A DNA stretch of 64,000 nucleotides from DATJKD01 sp963834855 (lineage in GTDB: Bacteria; Pseudomonadota; Gammaproteobacteria; Steroidobacterales; Steroidobacteraceae): the NCBI GenBank assembly GCA_963834855.1, contig CAWIDH010000013.1, positions 45,077 through 109,076 on the forward strand. The letters are read 5' to 3'. The position numbers and the translations under genes were made by a program. Position 1 is the stretch's first letter. Every line of letters begins with the position of its first letter. Below, piece after piece: positions 1 through 8,627 of this stretch. The notes below the pieces were generated by a model. It was not told where the DNA came from and made no database searches. It saw only the letters and a program-made list of their open reading frames with translations.

Positions 1-1
1 T

Positions 2-278
2 TCGCAAGGCACGCTCGGCGCAGTACTGGAGAAGGCGCGCTTCTGGGAGCGCTTTTCGCAGCAGTCTCTGAACGCGCGCCAGGTCAAGGTGCTGAACAGG
101 CTACTCGATGGCTTCGAGGGGAAGCTCACGACATCAAAGTGGGCCAAGCTCACCAAGTGCTCGCAGGACACGGCCTACCGCGACATCCTGGATCTCGTCG
201 AGCGCGGCGCGCTGCGCAAGGACCGGCGGCGGGCGCAGCACGAGCTACACGCTTGTGACGGGTGTCGATAGGAAATGA
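2..278 (+). CDS. Fic family protein, C-terminal part (5' end outside window)
   Basis: This is the C-terminal end of a Fic-type AMP-transferase: a short helical segment, then a winged-helix region whose wording (SLNARQVKVLNRLLDGFEGK, then TTSKWAKLTKCSQDTAYRDI) is typical of the tail of Fic/DUF4172 proteins. The catalytic Fic motif lies upstream of the window. The frame that holds the homology stops at 271 with an unlikely basic tail. Skipping one base near 199-202 gives the expected GGGRSTSYTLV ending and a stop at 276-278. I read this as a one-base insertion near the 3' end. Family assignment is fairly sure; the exact stop is not. Confidence 0.72.
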
Positions 279-323
279 CGCAAGCGAGAGCTGTACTCAG
301 AGGATCTGCAGTACGAACAGGGC

Positions 324-2321
324 TCAGTGAGCCGAGGCTCGGGTGCCCGGCATGATCTCGAAATCCGGCTTGAAGCTCACGAGCAGGCTGCGCAGCCGGG
401 CCAGCACCGCGCCGTCGCCGTCGAGCGTGGCCCTGCCGGACTTGATCAGCGTCTCCATCGGAACCATGCCCGCCATCAGCGGCAGCAGGTCGCCGCGATC
501 GACGGTCAGCGTCGCGTCGGGGGAGCCCGCCTGCATGCCCTTGATGTGCGTCAACGTGGCATTGCTGAGCTCGACGACGAACTTCTCGCCGCTGTCGGGG
601 ATCACGAGGTTGAACGTGAACCGCTGTCCCTCGGCCTGTTCGCTGTCGAGCTGGATCGCCGCCAGATCGAGCAGCTGCTCGGTCGTCAACGAGCGCAGGA
701 TGTCCGCGCCGACAGCGGGCGCCGGCGCAGAAGGCATGCCTGAGCGCAGGTCCAGCGCCGCCGCCAGAAAGGCGTTGCGCAGGCTCGAACTCTCCTTCTG
801 ATAGCCGATCTGCTCGAACACGTCCGCGAGCAACTGCTTGGCCGCAGTGTTGTCAGGCTCGGCGTAGACGAGCTTGTTGAGCAGCTCCATCGCCTGCAGA
901 TCTTCGCCGCGGCTGTGGAGCTCGCCTGCCTTCGCCAGAATCTTCTCGGCGCCGCCCATCATCGAGACGTACAGCGGCGCGGTTTCGCGCGGGGACAGCG
1001 GGATCAGCGTGGCAGGGTTGCCATCCCAATAGCCCAGGTAACGGTTGATCACGGCGCGGCTGTTGTGCTCCTCGGAGCCGTGATAGCTGTGCGCCGCCCA
1101 CCGCTGTTGCAGGCTCTTCGGCTGCCGGTAGACGTTGTGGATCTCGTTGATGGTGACGCCCTGGTTGGCCAGGTGCAGTACCCAGTTGTTGAGGTGGGCA
1201 TACGCGTCGCGCTGCGCCCGCATCACCTCCTGGATGCGCGCGTTCCCCCAACGCGGCCAGTTGTGCGATGCGAACATCACCTCGGCCTCGCCGCCGAAGC
1301 GGTACAGCGCCACGTTGATCTGCTTCGACCAGAAGAGCGCATCGCGGACGAGAGCACCGCGCAGCGTGTAGATGTTGTGGATCGTGCCGGTGATGTTCTC
1401 GGCCGCCCAGAAGGCCTTGAACTGCGGGAACCAGGTGTTCATTTCGGCCGGCGCTTCGGTCCCCGGCGTGTTCTGGAACACCATCCGGACGCCGTCGATG
1501 GTGAGCTCTTCGCCGTCGCCTTCGATGATATGCGTGGGCGCGATCAGGGTGACGCCGCCGACCGGCGTCGTCTTGCCGATAGCCTGGTCCACGTGCCCCT
1601 GCGGCGAGTGCGGCAGGAAGGAACCGTACTGGTACTGAAAGCGCCGGTTCATCGCGGCACCGGCGTAGACGAACTCCGACACCGCATGGTCCATGAAGCC
1701 AGCGGGCGCGATCACGGTTACCTTGCCGCTCTTGACGTCCGCCTCGTCGACCACGCCGCGCACGCCGCCGAAGTGATCGGCGTGCGAATGCGAATAGACC
1801 ACGGCCAGCACTGGGCGTTTGCCGAGCTTCTCCGTGACCAGGGCGAGCGCCGCGGCCGCGGTCTCCCTGGTGGTGAGCGGGTCGAAGACGATCCAGCCGG
1901 TGTCGCCCTTGATGAAACTGATGTTGGAGATGTCGAAGCCGCGCACCTGGTAGATGCGTCCGGGCACGACCTCGTAGAGCCCGAAGCCCATGTTCGCCTC
2001 GGCCTGGCGTTGCAACGACGGATGGATGCTGTCGTAGCTGCGACCCTGCATGAGAAAGTCGTAGCGCGCCATGTCCCAGACGACTGCCCCCTTCCCGTCG
2101 AGGATCCTCCGGTCGGCCGGCGCCGCGATGAACCCGCGCCGCGACTCTTCCAGGTCACGCGCGTCGCTCATGGGCAGGCTGGCTCTTGCCTGCTGGTTGC
2201 GCGCCGCGGTGGTTGGCGAGGCGGGTTTGCTGGATGTCGCGGATGTCGGGACCTGAGCCTGGGCCAGCGAAACCATCAGCATCGAGAGTGCGCCAATGCT
2301 GCGTGACCACGAGAAGTGCAT
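324..2321 (-). CDS. Periplasmic alkyl sulfatase, SdsA1/BDS1 type
   Basis: This 665-aa metallo-beta-lactamase-fold alkylsulfatase hydrolyses primary alkyl sulfates such as SDS to alcohol and sulfate. A Sec signal peptide covers about residues 1-22. The MBL domain carries the zinc motif HSHADH at residues 178-183, with further metal-ligand segments to about 350. A helical dimerisation domain follows (about 380-520), then a SCP2-like C-terminal domain (about 535-660) thought to bind the alkyl chain. Length and domain order match SdsA1 of Pseudomonas and yeast Bds1. It stands alone and is transcribed away from the DUF3703 gene. The family is certain; the substrate range is inferred from the family. 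Confidence 0.93.
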   Translation of the reverse strand: MHFSWSRSIGALSMLMVSLAQAQVPTSATSSKPASPTTAARNQQARASLPMSDARDLEESRRGFIAAPADRRILDGKGAVVWDMARYDFLMQGRSYDSIHPSLQRQAEANMGFGLYEVVPGRIYQVRGFDISNISFIKGDTGWIVFDPLTTRETAAAALALVTEKLGKRPVLAVVYSHSHADHFGGVRGVVDEADVKSGKVTVIAPAGFMDHAVSEFVYAGAAMNRRFQYQYGSFLPHSPQGHVDQAIGKTTPVGGVTLIAPTHIIEGDGEELTIDGVRMVFQNTPGTEAPAEMNTWFPQFKAFWAAENITGTIHNIYTLRGALVRDALFWSKQINVALYRFGGEAEVMFASHNWPRWGNARIQEVMRAQRDAYAHLNNWVLHLANQGVTINEIHNVYRQPKSLQQRWAAHSYHGSEEHNSRAVINRYLGYWDGNPATLIPLSPRETAPLYVSMMGGAEKILAKAGELHSRGEDLQAMELLNKLVYAEPDNTAAKQLLADVFEQIGYQKESSSLRNAFLAAALDLRSGMPSAPAPAVGADILRSLTTEQLLDLAAIQLDSEQAEGQRFTFNLVIPDSGEKFVVELSNATLTHIKGMQAGSPDATLTVDRGDLLPLMAGMVPMETLIKSGRATLDGDGAVLARLRSLLVSFKPDFEIMPGTRASAH

Positions 2322-2565
2322 GAGTGAGCCCTCGAAGCGGACAGGGCTTCATCGTAGCCCCGTTCGAACAGGTACGTAACCGCCCGGGGGGAGGAGGCTC
2401 AGGCTTTGCGCAGTTCCCTCGCGAGGGTGCGGGAGTTGCGCACAGCGGTGGCGTAGATGGAGACCTGATGCCCTAATTTAGTCCGCCGTGAGTTAGAGTC
2501 CGGCTCACCGGAAGGCCCTCTTGATCGTATCGCTGTGCCTGGGCGTATCGAAGGGAGATAGAGTG

Positions 2566-2916
2566 ATGCGCCCTGTGCTTCGTGAGGCCTACGAGCTCGA
2601 AATGAAGGAAGCTGCGCGCCTCAGCGTTGCAAACGAACTCGGCGCCGCCTTCTCGCGTCTGGAGAGAGCTCACGTACTCGGGCAAAGAAATACGTTTGCG
2701 CACGTGCGCGCGCACTGCGCGATGCTGAGCCTTGCATGGGGCCGGCGAGATTCGCGTGAAGTTCGCGGCCAGATCGGCCGGATCATCGGCGCGGCTCTAT
2801 TCACGTGGCTGTGGGTGCCAGACGGCAACACAGGCGGTGCCAATGTCAGCGCGTTCAAGCGGATGGAAATTGCGCCTGACCTGCGCCGTCTGCTCGACGG
2901 CGAACACGAATCCTAA
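2566..2916 (+). CDS. DUF3703 family protein
   Basis: This 116-aa soluble protein matches DUF3703: an N-terminal REAYELEMKEAARL segment, a central ERAHVLGQ motif with conserved histidines, and a WGRRDSREVRGQ stretch before a hydrophobic VPDGNTGG turn. No function is established. The frame is open further upstream, but the ATG at 2566 has a good AAGGGAG ribosome site at 2551-2557, so I start there. It is a lone gene between the alkylsulfatase (divergent) and the F420 locus (convergent). Confidence 0.75.
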   Translation: MRPVLREAYELEMKEAARLSVANELGAAFSRLERAHVLGQRNTFAHVRAHCAMLSLAWGRRDSREVRGQIGRIIGAALFTWLWVPDGNTGGANVSAFKRMEIAPDLRRLLDGEHES

Positions 2917-2960
2917 GGGTCCGGCTAGCGATCGCAGAGTGCACCCCGCGGCGCCTGCCT

Positions 2961-3638
2961 TCACACGCCCGCGCGCATTTCGCCCGTGATGCGCAGCCCG
3001 GCGCCGTCCACGGCGTAGGTCCTATTGATGAAGATCAGGACCGACGTGAGCGCTTCCGCCGCCGCCGAGTTGGCGAGCGCCCCGCCGTGCAGGCCGCGCA
3101 GCCCGGCGGCCGCCACGAGCGCGACGACGCGCTCCCGGGCCGCCTTCTCGTCGCCGAAGACCAGCACGTCGCAGTCGACCGGGTCCGCGCTCGCGAGCTT
3201 GTGCGCCGCGACGTTGTGAAACGCAGAGACCACGGTCACGTCCGGGCCCAGGATCCGTTGCGCGCGAGCGGCCGCCGAGCCCTCGGCCGGCAGCTGAACG
3301 CGCATGACTTTCGGCGGCATCAGAGGGACCGTCGTGTCGACTACCAGCTTGCCCGACACCGCGGAGCGGATCTCCTCGAGAGCAGCCTGCTGGGTGGCGT
3401 ACGGCATGGTTACGACGACGATGTCCGCGGCCGCGGCGGCCGCTCGATTTGCGAGCCCGCGCACCCGCGCGCCGGTTTGGGCCGCGAGGCTTGCCGCCGC
3501 GTCGGCGGCACGGCCCGAGTCGCGGGAACCCAGGATGAGAGGGTAGCCGGCCCGCGCCCATCGTCGCGCGAGCGCGCTGCCCAGATGCCCTGTCCCGCCG
3601 AGCACGGCGAGCGTCGGACGATCGGCTGTACTGCTCAT
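2961..3638 (-). CDS. npdG: NADPH-dependent F420 reductase
   Basis: This 225-aa Rossmann protein of the Fno/NpdG family transfers hydride between NADPH and the deazaflavin F420 and so supplies F420H2 to F420-dependent enzymes. The nucleotide-binding motif GGTGHLG lies at about residues 15-21, followed by GSRDSGRA. The mid-domain VVTMPYATQQ and the C-terminal HGGALANSAAAEALTSVL segment are family signatures. The start codon overlaps the cofGH stop as ATGA (3635-3638), indicating translational coupling. It is the last gene of the cofC-cofGH-npdG unit, so its role as F420 reductase rather than a generic reductase is well supported by context. Confidence 0.9.
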   Translation of the reverse strand: MSSTADRPTLAVLGGTGHLGSALARRWARAGYPLILGSRDSGRAADAAASLAAQTGARVRGLANRAAAAAADIVVVTMPYATQQAALEEIRSAVSGKLVVDTTVPLMPPKVMRVQLPAEGSAAARAQRILGPDVTVVSAFHNVAAHKLASADPVDCDVLVFGDEKAARERVVALVAAAGLRGLHGGALANSAAAEALTSVLIFINRTYAVDGAGLRITGEMRAGV

Positions 3639-6067
3639 GGCGCGCCGCCCGCGAGAACGCTGCGTGGTCCGCCGGGCTCGAACCGGTGCAGCGCCTCGCC
3701 GGGCGCAGGCACAGGCCGGCGCGGCTGTGCTACGCCGTACAGGGTCGTGCGCTGCCAGGCGCGGCGCCCGATGCTCCGCGCGACCTCCTGCATGCGTGCC
3801 GCGTTCATTTCCTGCCCGTGGGCGCCGCCAGCCGCTCGCGTGATTGACTCGTTCATCAGGGTGCCGCCGAGATCATCCGCGCCCGCCGCAAGCGCAAGCG
3901 CGGCGCCGGCCGCGCCCATCTTCACCCACGAGGTCTGCACGTGCGTGATACAGGGGAAGAGCGCGAGGCGGGCGATGGCGTGCATGGCCAGTGCCTCGTC
4001 GAATACCGGGCCCGAGCGCGCACGGCCCTTGCGCCACAGCGGCGCCTCCATGTGCACGAAGGGCAGCGGGACGAACTCCGTGAAACCGCCGCTCCTCTCC
4101 TGCAGGTCGCGGACCCGCAGCAGGTGGCGCGCCCAGTGCTCGAGGCGGTCGACGTGGCCGAACATGATCGTCGCAGTGCTCGACAGCCCCACGCCGTGCG
4201 CGGTCTCCATGACCTCGAGCCATTCGCCGGTGGACAGCTTGTCCGGGCACAGTACCGCACGCACCTCATCGTCGAGGATCTCGGCCGCCGTGCCCGGCAG
4301 CGTCGAGAGTCCCTGCGCCTTGAGTCGCTCGAGGAAGACGCGCAGCGGCAGGCCGAGCGTTCGCGCGCCGTGCGTGACTTCGAGCGGCGAGAAGGCGTGC
4401 ACGTGCATCGCCGGGACCGCGTTCTTCACGGCCGCGACGATGTCGAGGTAGGTCTCGCCGGTGAACGAGGGGTGGATGCCGCCCTGCAGACAGACCTCCG
4501 TCGCGCCGCGCTCCCAGGCCTCGCGCGAGCGCGCGGCCACCTCCTCGAGATCGAGCAGGTATCCCGGCCCGCGCAGGCTCTTCGCGCTGCGTCCCTTCGA
4601 GAACGCGCAGAACCCGCAGTGGTACGTGCAGATGTTGGTGTAGTTGATATTGCGGTTGACGACGTAGCTCACGCCGTCGCCGACGGCCGCGTGCCGCAGC
4701 GCATCCGCCGCCTCGAGCACGGCCGCGCGATCGACGCCGCGGGCGCGGAACAGCATCACGATCGCCGCTTCATCGAGCCGCTCGCCGTCGCGGGCGGCGG
4801 CGAGCAGGCGCGTGATGGCGGGCGACACGCGGCGCGCCGCGCGACCCCGGGCGGTGGCGACCGCCGGCGGCGCGGTGAGCGCGCCCGCATACCAGTCGTC
4901 GCTCCGCGCGTAGCCCTGGGCGTCGCGCAGCCGCTCGATCCGCGGCGAGAGCGCCGCGTCGGCCCACCGGGAGGCCGACATCGCAAAGGACGGCACGATC
5001 GCAAGCCGCTCGACGAGCTCGCGGTCCGCGGCTTCCGTCTGCCGCGCGAGCTCGGTCAGTTCCGGCCACGCAGCCTCGGGATTGACGTGATCCGGCGTCA
5101 CGGGTGAGACGCCGCCCCAGTCGTTGATGCCCGCGGCGATCAACTGTCGCAGCTCGCCGCTTCGCAGGTTGGGCGGCGCCTGGATCGACATCGACGGTCC
5201 GAACAGCAGGCGGGCCGCCGCGATGGTCCATTGCTGCACGGCCAGCGATGCATCCGGCGCCCCCGCCATCGGCGTGTCCGGCTTCGCCCGGAAGTTCTGG
5301 ATGATCAGCTCCTGGATGTGCCCGTAGCGCTCGTGCAGCTCGCGCAGCACGAGGAGCGAGTCGATGATCTCGCGCCGCGTCTCGCCGATGCCGACCAGCA
5401 GACCCGTCGTGAACGGCACGCTCGCCTCGCCGGCCGCGCGGATCGTCGCCAGACGCACCGCCGGCCGCTTGTCCGGTGAACCCCAGTGCGGGCCGCCGCG
5501 TTCGCACAGGCGATCCGACGCGCTTTCGAGCATCAGGCCCATCGAGGCGCTCACTGGCCGCAGGCGCCTGATCTCGCTCTCATCCATGACGCCGGGATTC
5601 AGGTGCGGCAGCAGGCCCGTCGTATCGAGCACGGCGCGAGCGGCCCTCTCCAGGTATTCGAGCGTGGTCGAATGCCCCAGCGCGGCCAGCGCGCGGCGCG
5701 CGGCTGCGTAGCGCAACTCGGGCTTGTCGCCGAGCGTGAAGAGCGCCTCCTTGCAGCCCGCCGCCGCGCCTGCGCGCGCAATCCCGAGCACGTCGTCTAT
5801 GTCGAGGTAGGCCTTGGTCACGTTCCTCGGCACCTCCGCGAACGTGCAGTAGCGGCACACGTCACGGCAGAGCCGGGTGAGCGGGATGAACACCTTGCGC
5901 GAGTAGCCGACGTCGCGACCGTAACCCTCGAGCGTCAGGGCCTCCGCAGTCGGAAGCAGCACCTCGCCCGTGCTCTCGAGCAGCGTCGTTCGCGCGTCGG
6001 CATCGCCAAGGCGGCGGCCCGCGCGCGCATCGGCCAGCAACCGCTCGATGGACTGGCAGCCGCTCAT
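3635..6067 (-). CDS. cofGH: 7,8-didemethyl-8-hydroxy-5-deazariboflavin (FO) synthase, CofG-CofH fusion
   Basis: This 810-aa bifunctional radical-SAM enzyme makes the FO chromophore of F420 from tyrosine and 5-amino-6-ribitylaminouracil. It has two radical-SAM halves. The CofG half has CxxxCxxC at residues 67-74 (CRDVCRYC). The CofH half has CxxxCxxC at residues 480-487 (CTYHCGFC). The fused order G-H is that of actinobacterial FbiC, and both cluster motifs are intact. I start at the ATG at 6067, which overlaps the cofC stop as ATGA and has CGGGGAAC upstream; a GTG at 6085 is also possible. It lies in the middle of the F420 operon. Confidence 0.95.
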   Translation of the reverse strand: MSGCQSIERLLADARAGRRLGDADARTTLLESTGEVLLPTAEALTLEGYGRDVGYSRKVFIPLTRLCRDVCRYCTFAEVPRNVTKAYLDIDDVLGIARAGAAAGCKEALFTLGDKPELRYAAARRALAALGHSTTLEYLERAARAVLDTTGLLPHLNPGVMDESEIRRLRPVSASMGLMLESASDRLCERGGPHWGSPDKRPAVRLATIRAAGEASVPFTTGLLVGIGETRREIIDSLLVLRELHERYGHIQELIIQNFRAKPDTPMAGAPDASLAVQQWTIAAARLLFGPSMSIQAPPNLRSGELRQLIAAGINDWGGVSPVTPDHVNPEAAWPELTELARQTEAADRELVERLAIVPSFAMSASRWADAALSPRIERLRDAQGYARSDDWYAGALTAPPAVATARGRAARRVSPAITRLLAAARDGERLDEAAIVMLFRARGVDRAAVLEAADALRHAAVGDGVSYVVNRNINYTNICTYHCGFCAFSKGRSAKSLRGPGYLLDLEEVAARSREAWERGATEVCLQGGIHPSFTGETYLDIVAAVKNAVPAMHVHAFSPLEVTHGARTLGLPLRVFLERLKAQGLSTLPGTAAEILDDEVRAVLCPDKLSTGEWLEVMETAHGVGLSSTATIMFGHVDRLEHWARHLLRVRDLQERSGGFTEFVPLPFVHMEAPLWRKGRARSGPVFDEALAMHAIARLALFPCITHVQTSWVKMGAAGAALALAAGADDLGGTLMNESITRAAGGAHGQEMNAARMQEVARSIGRRAWQRTTLYGVAQPRRPVPAPGEALHRFEPGGPRSVLAGGAP

Positions 6068-6684
6068 GCGCGTTCCCCGGGGCACGGAGCTGGGGCCACC
6101 GGCAGCCCTGCCCTGCGCTCGAGCGCGCGCAGGTCGTCGGGCGTGTCCAGGTCCGTCGCGAGCCCCGGCCGCACCACGAGGGCCGGCTCGATGCCGAGTC
6201 GCCGCGCTTCGGCCTCGTGGCGTGCGCGGCTGTGCACACCGAAGCGACAGGTGAAGTCGAGGTCGCCTGCTACGTACAAGCCGTTCGTGCCCGTCCCGCC
6301 GCGGTCGGGCGCGATCGCGATGCCGCCGCGGCGCCCGGCCTCGATGAGTGCCTCGACGTCCGTGGCGTCGAGCTGCGGCAGGTCCGCGGGCAGCAGTACG
6401 AGCTCGCGCGCATGCGCCGCACGGGCGTGCTCGCGGGCGAGGTGGAACGCCCGGTTCAGGCCCGCTCCCGCGTCGTGCACCACGCTGTGGCCCGCCGGCA
6501 GGCCGTCCTGCCCCGGCGAGACGATCAGCACCTGCGCCACGGACGGCGCGCCCTGCGCCGCGGCCAGCACGCGCGCGAGCATGTGACTCGCCAACGCGTC
6601 GCGGCCGGCGCCGTCGAGCGTGGCGCGCAGCCGTCGCTTGCGGCGCGGGCGTGTGTTGATCGCAACGATCGCCCAGCAGCTCAA
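6064..6684 (-). CDS. cofC: 2-phospholactate (or 3-phosphoglycerate/PEP) guanylyltransferase CofC
   Basis: This 206-aa nucleotidyltransferase activates the three-carbon phosphate unit of the F420 side chain with GTP. It opens with the family start CWAIVAINTRPRRKRRL, a basic P-loop-like segment. It carries LVLLPADLPQLDATDVEAL, the metal-binding acidic motif, and ends with GLATDLDTPDDL. The acceptor (2-phospho-L-lactate, phosphoenolpyruvate or 3-phosphoglycerate) cannot be told from sequence by eye; all three occur in this family. First gene of the cofC-cofGH-npdG operon. The 81-bp gap to the divergent cofE-cofD gene (6685-6765) probably holds both promoters, though I see no clear -35/-10 pair. 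Confidence 0.88.
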   Translation of the reverse strand: MSCWAIVAINTRPRRKRRLRATLDGAGRDALASHMLARVLAAAQGAPSVAQVLIVSPGQDGLPAGHSVVHDAGAGLNRAFHLAREHARAAHARELVLLPADLPQLDATDVEALIEAGRRGGIAIAPDRGGTGTNGLYVAGDLDFTCRFGVHSRARHEAEARRLGIEPALVVRPGLATDLDTPDDLRALERRAGLPVAPAPCPGERA

Positions 6685-6765
6685 GTCCGGCCCCTCACGG
6701 CGCCGGGCGGTGTCTGGCCGGCTCCGCGATAATAATGCCCCGAATCCCCTTACGAGACCACGCGC

Positions 6766-8493
6766 TTGGACAAGCCCGCTGAGCGGCGCCCGTCGCCCGT
6801 CAGCCTGATCGCGCTACCGGGTCTGCCCGAGATCCGTCCCGGCGATGACCTCGCCGCGCTGCTGGCGGAGGGCCTTCGGACGATCGATCCGCCGCTCGCG
6901 CGCTTCGACGTGCTCGTGATCGCGCAGAAGATCGTGTCGAAGTCCGAGGACCGGTTTCTCGATCTGAGCTCGATGACGCCGTCGCGGCGTGCGCGCGAGC
7001 TGGCGGCCGTGACCGGCAAGGATCCGCGTCTCATCGAGGCTATCCTCGCCGAGTCCGTCGAGGTGCTGCGGGCGAAGCCCGGCGTGCTGGTCGTTCGCCA
7101 CCGCCTGGGCTACGTGATGGCCCAAGGCGGTGTCGATCGCTCGAACGTCGGCGGTAGGGACCGCGTCCTGCTGCTGCCTGTGGCGCCCGACGAGACGGCG
7201 GCGCAACTTCGCGCGGAGCTTGCAAAACTCACCGGTGTGGCGCCCGGCGTGATCATCAGCGACAGCTTCGGCCGGCCCTGGCGGTTGGGCACGACCAACG
7301 TCGCGCTCGGTGCCGCGGGCGTGCCGTCGCTCTGGGATCGGCGTGGGGAGCGCGATCGCGATGGCCGAACGCTCGAGTCGACTGAGGTCGGCTGGGCGGA
7401 TGCCGTCGCCGCCGCCGCCGGGCTCGTCATGGGCGAGGCGGACGAAGGCACGCCCTGCGTGCTGGTGCGCGGCCTCGCCTGGACGCGCGCCCGACGCGCC
7501 GGCGCGCTGCCTGCTGCGGCCAATCGAAGACGACCTGTTCCGATGAACTCCCTCGAGGTCGTCGCGCTCACCGGCGGCATCGGCGGGGCGAAGCTCGCGC
7601 TGGGCCTCGACCGCGAGCTCCCGGCCGGCGCGCTCGCCTGTGTCGTCAACACCGGCGATGACTTCGTGCACCTGGGGCTGCACGTCTCGCCCGACCTCGA
7701 CACGACCCTGTACACGCTCGCCGGGCTCAGCAATCCCGAACTCGGCTGGGGCCGACGCGACGAGACCTGGACCTTCATGCGCGCGCTCGAAGAGCTCGGC
7801 GGCGAGACCTGGTTCCGGCTCGGCGACGGCGATCTCGCACTGCACGTCGAACGCACGCGCCGGCTGGCGGCCGGCGAAACCCTGAGCGCGATCATGGACG
7901 ACGTTCGCCGGCGGCTCGGCATCGGAAGCCGCGTACTGCCCATGAGCGACGACCCGGTGCGCACGCGGGTACACACCTCCACGTCCTCGCTGCCGTTTCA
8001 GGAGTACTTCGTGAAGCTGCGTGCCGCGCCCGCGGTCCGCGCGATCTCGTTCGATGGCGCGGGGCAGGCTAGACCGGCCGCGGGCCTCGAGGAGGCGCTC
8101 GCGAGCCCACGGCTCCGCGCCATCGTGATCTGTCCGTCGAACCCGTATCTCAGCATCGATCCGATCCTGTCGGTGCCTGGCCTTGCGGCGGCGCTTCAGG
8201 CGCGCGGCGCGCCGGTGGTCGCGGTGAGTCCGCTGATCGGCGGACGCGCTGTGAAGGGACCTACGGCCAAGATCATGCGGGAGCTCGGCATCGACGTGTC
8301 ACCCCGGGCCATCGCGGAGCACTACGACCGGCTGCTCGACGGGCTGGTGATCGACACCGCGGATCGCGAGTGGGAGCACCGCTGCGGCGTCACGACGCTC
8401 GTGACGAGCACTCTCATGAGCACGCTCGCCGACCGGACGGCGCTCGCGCGCGCGACCCTCGCCTTCGCCGCGCGACTTCGACCGCATACTTGA
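6766..8493 (+). CDS. cofE-cofD: Fused coenzyme F420-0 gamma-glutamyl ligase (CofE) and 2-phospho-L-lactate transferase (CofD)
   Basis: One uninterrupted 575-aa reading frame joins two F420 enzymes. Residues 1 to about 250 are CofE, which adds glutamates to F420-0: VIAQKIVSKSEDR, AQGGVDRSNVGG and GVIISDSFGRPWRLGT are ligase signatures. Residues about 260-575 are CofD, which transfers the phospholactyl-type group to FO: LTGGIGGAKLALGL, CVVNTGDDF and CPSNPYLSIDPIL. A Met at residue 260 (7543) begins the CofD part, so an internal start is possible, but there is no stop between the halves. The only usable start is the TTG at 6766; upstream the frame closes at 6733. Known CofE fusions carry a nitroreductase-like domain (FbiB); I know of no common CofE-CofD order. 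Confidence 0.9.
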   Translation: MDKPAERRPSPVSLIALPGLPEIRPGDDLAALLAEGLRTIDPPLARFDVLVIAQKIVSKSEDRFLDLSSMTPSRRARELAAVTGKDPRLIEAILAESVEVLRAKPGVLVVRHRLGYVMAQGGVDRSNVGGRDRVLLLPVAPDETAAQLRAELAKLTGVAPGVIISDSFGRPWRLGTTNVALGAAGVPSLWDRRGERDRDGRTLESTEVGWADAVAAAAGLVMGEADEGTPCVLVRGLAWTRARRAGALPAAANRRRPVPMNSLEVVALTGGIGGAKLALGLDRELPAGALACVVNTGDDFVHLGLHVSPDLDTTLYTLAGLSNPELGWGRRDETWTFMRALEELGGETWFRLGDGDLALHVERTRRLAAGETLSAIMDDVRRRLGIGSRVLPMSDDPVRTRVHTSTSSLPFQEYFVKLRAAPAVRAISFDGAGQARPAAGLEEALASPRLRAIVICPSNPYLSIDPILSVPGLAAALQARGAPVVAVSPLIGGRAVKGPTAKIMRELGIDVSPRAIAEHYDRLLDGLVIDTADREWEHRCGVTTLVTSTLMSTLADRTALARATLAFAARLRPHT

Positions 8494-8551
8494 CCCGGTC
8501 GTCGATCCCACGGCCCGCCGAACCAGCCACACTTCCCGTGCCTCATCACAG

Positions 8552-8591
8552 TCTCGAATGAGAATCATTCCGAGACGTTCCGCGGGAACGT
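8552..8591. terminator. Two adjacent hairpins between convergent genes
   Basis: The first stem is TCTCG-AATG paired with CATT-CGAGA (8552-8575, one bulged C, 5-nt loop). The second is a perfect ACGTTCC/GGAACGT inverted repeat (8575-8591, 3-nt loop). They sit between the stops of the convergent cofE-cofD and flavin-oxidase genes, the right place for a bidirectional terminator, but no T-run follows. The first stem contains AATGAGAATCATT, 12 of 13 bases of the Fur-box core; that reading is less likely because no gene starts here. Confidence 0.4.
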
Positions 8592-8627
8592 GTGATCCGC
8601 ACATCGCTCCAGCTGGACCGCGGGCAG

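Noticed and set aside
915..2306. Long plus-strand open frame opposite the alkylsulfatase gene
   Set aside because: Arg/Val/Asp-rich antisense shadow of a clearly coding minus-strand gene; no family resemblance and no ribosome site.
3087..5107. Two long plus-strand open frames opposite cofGH
   Set aside because: They are shadows of the FO synthase gene, which has both radical-SAM motifs on the minus strand.
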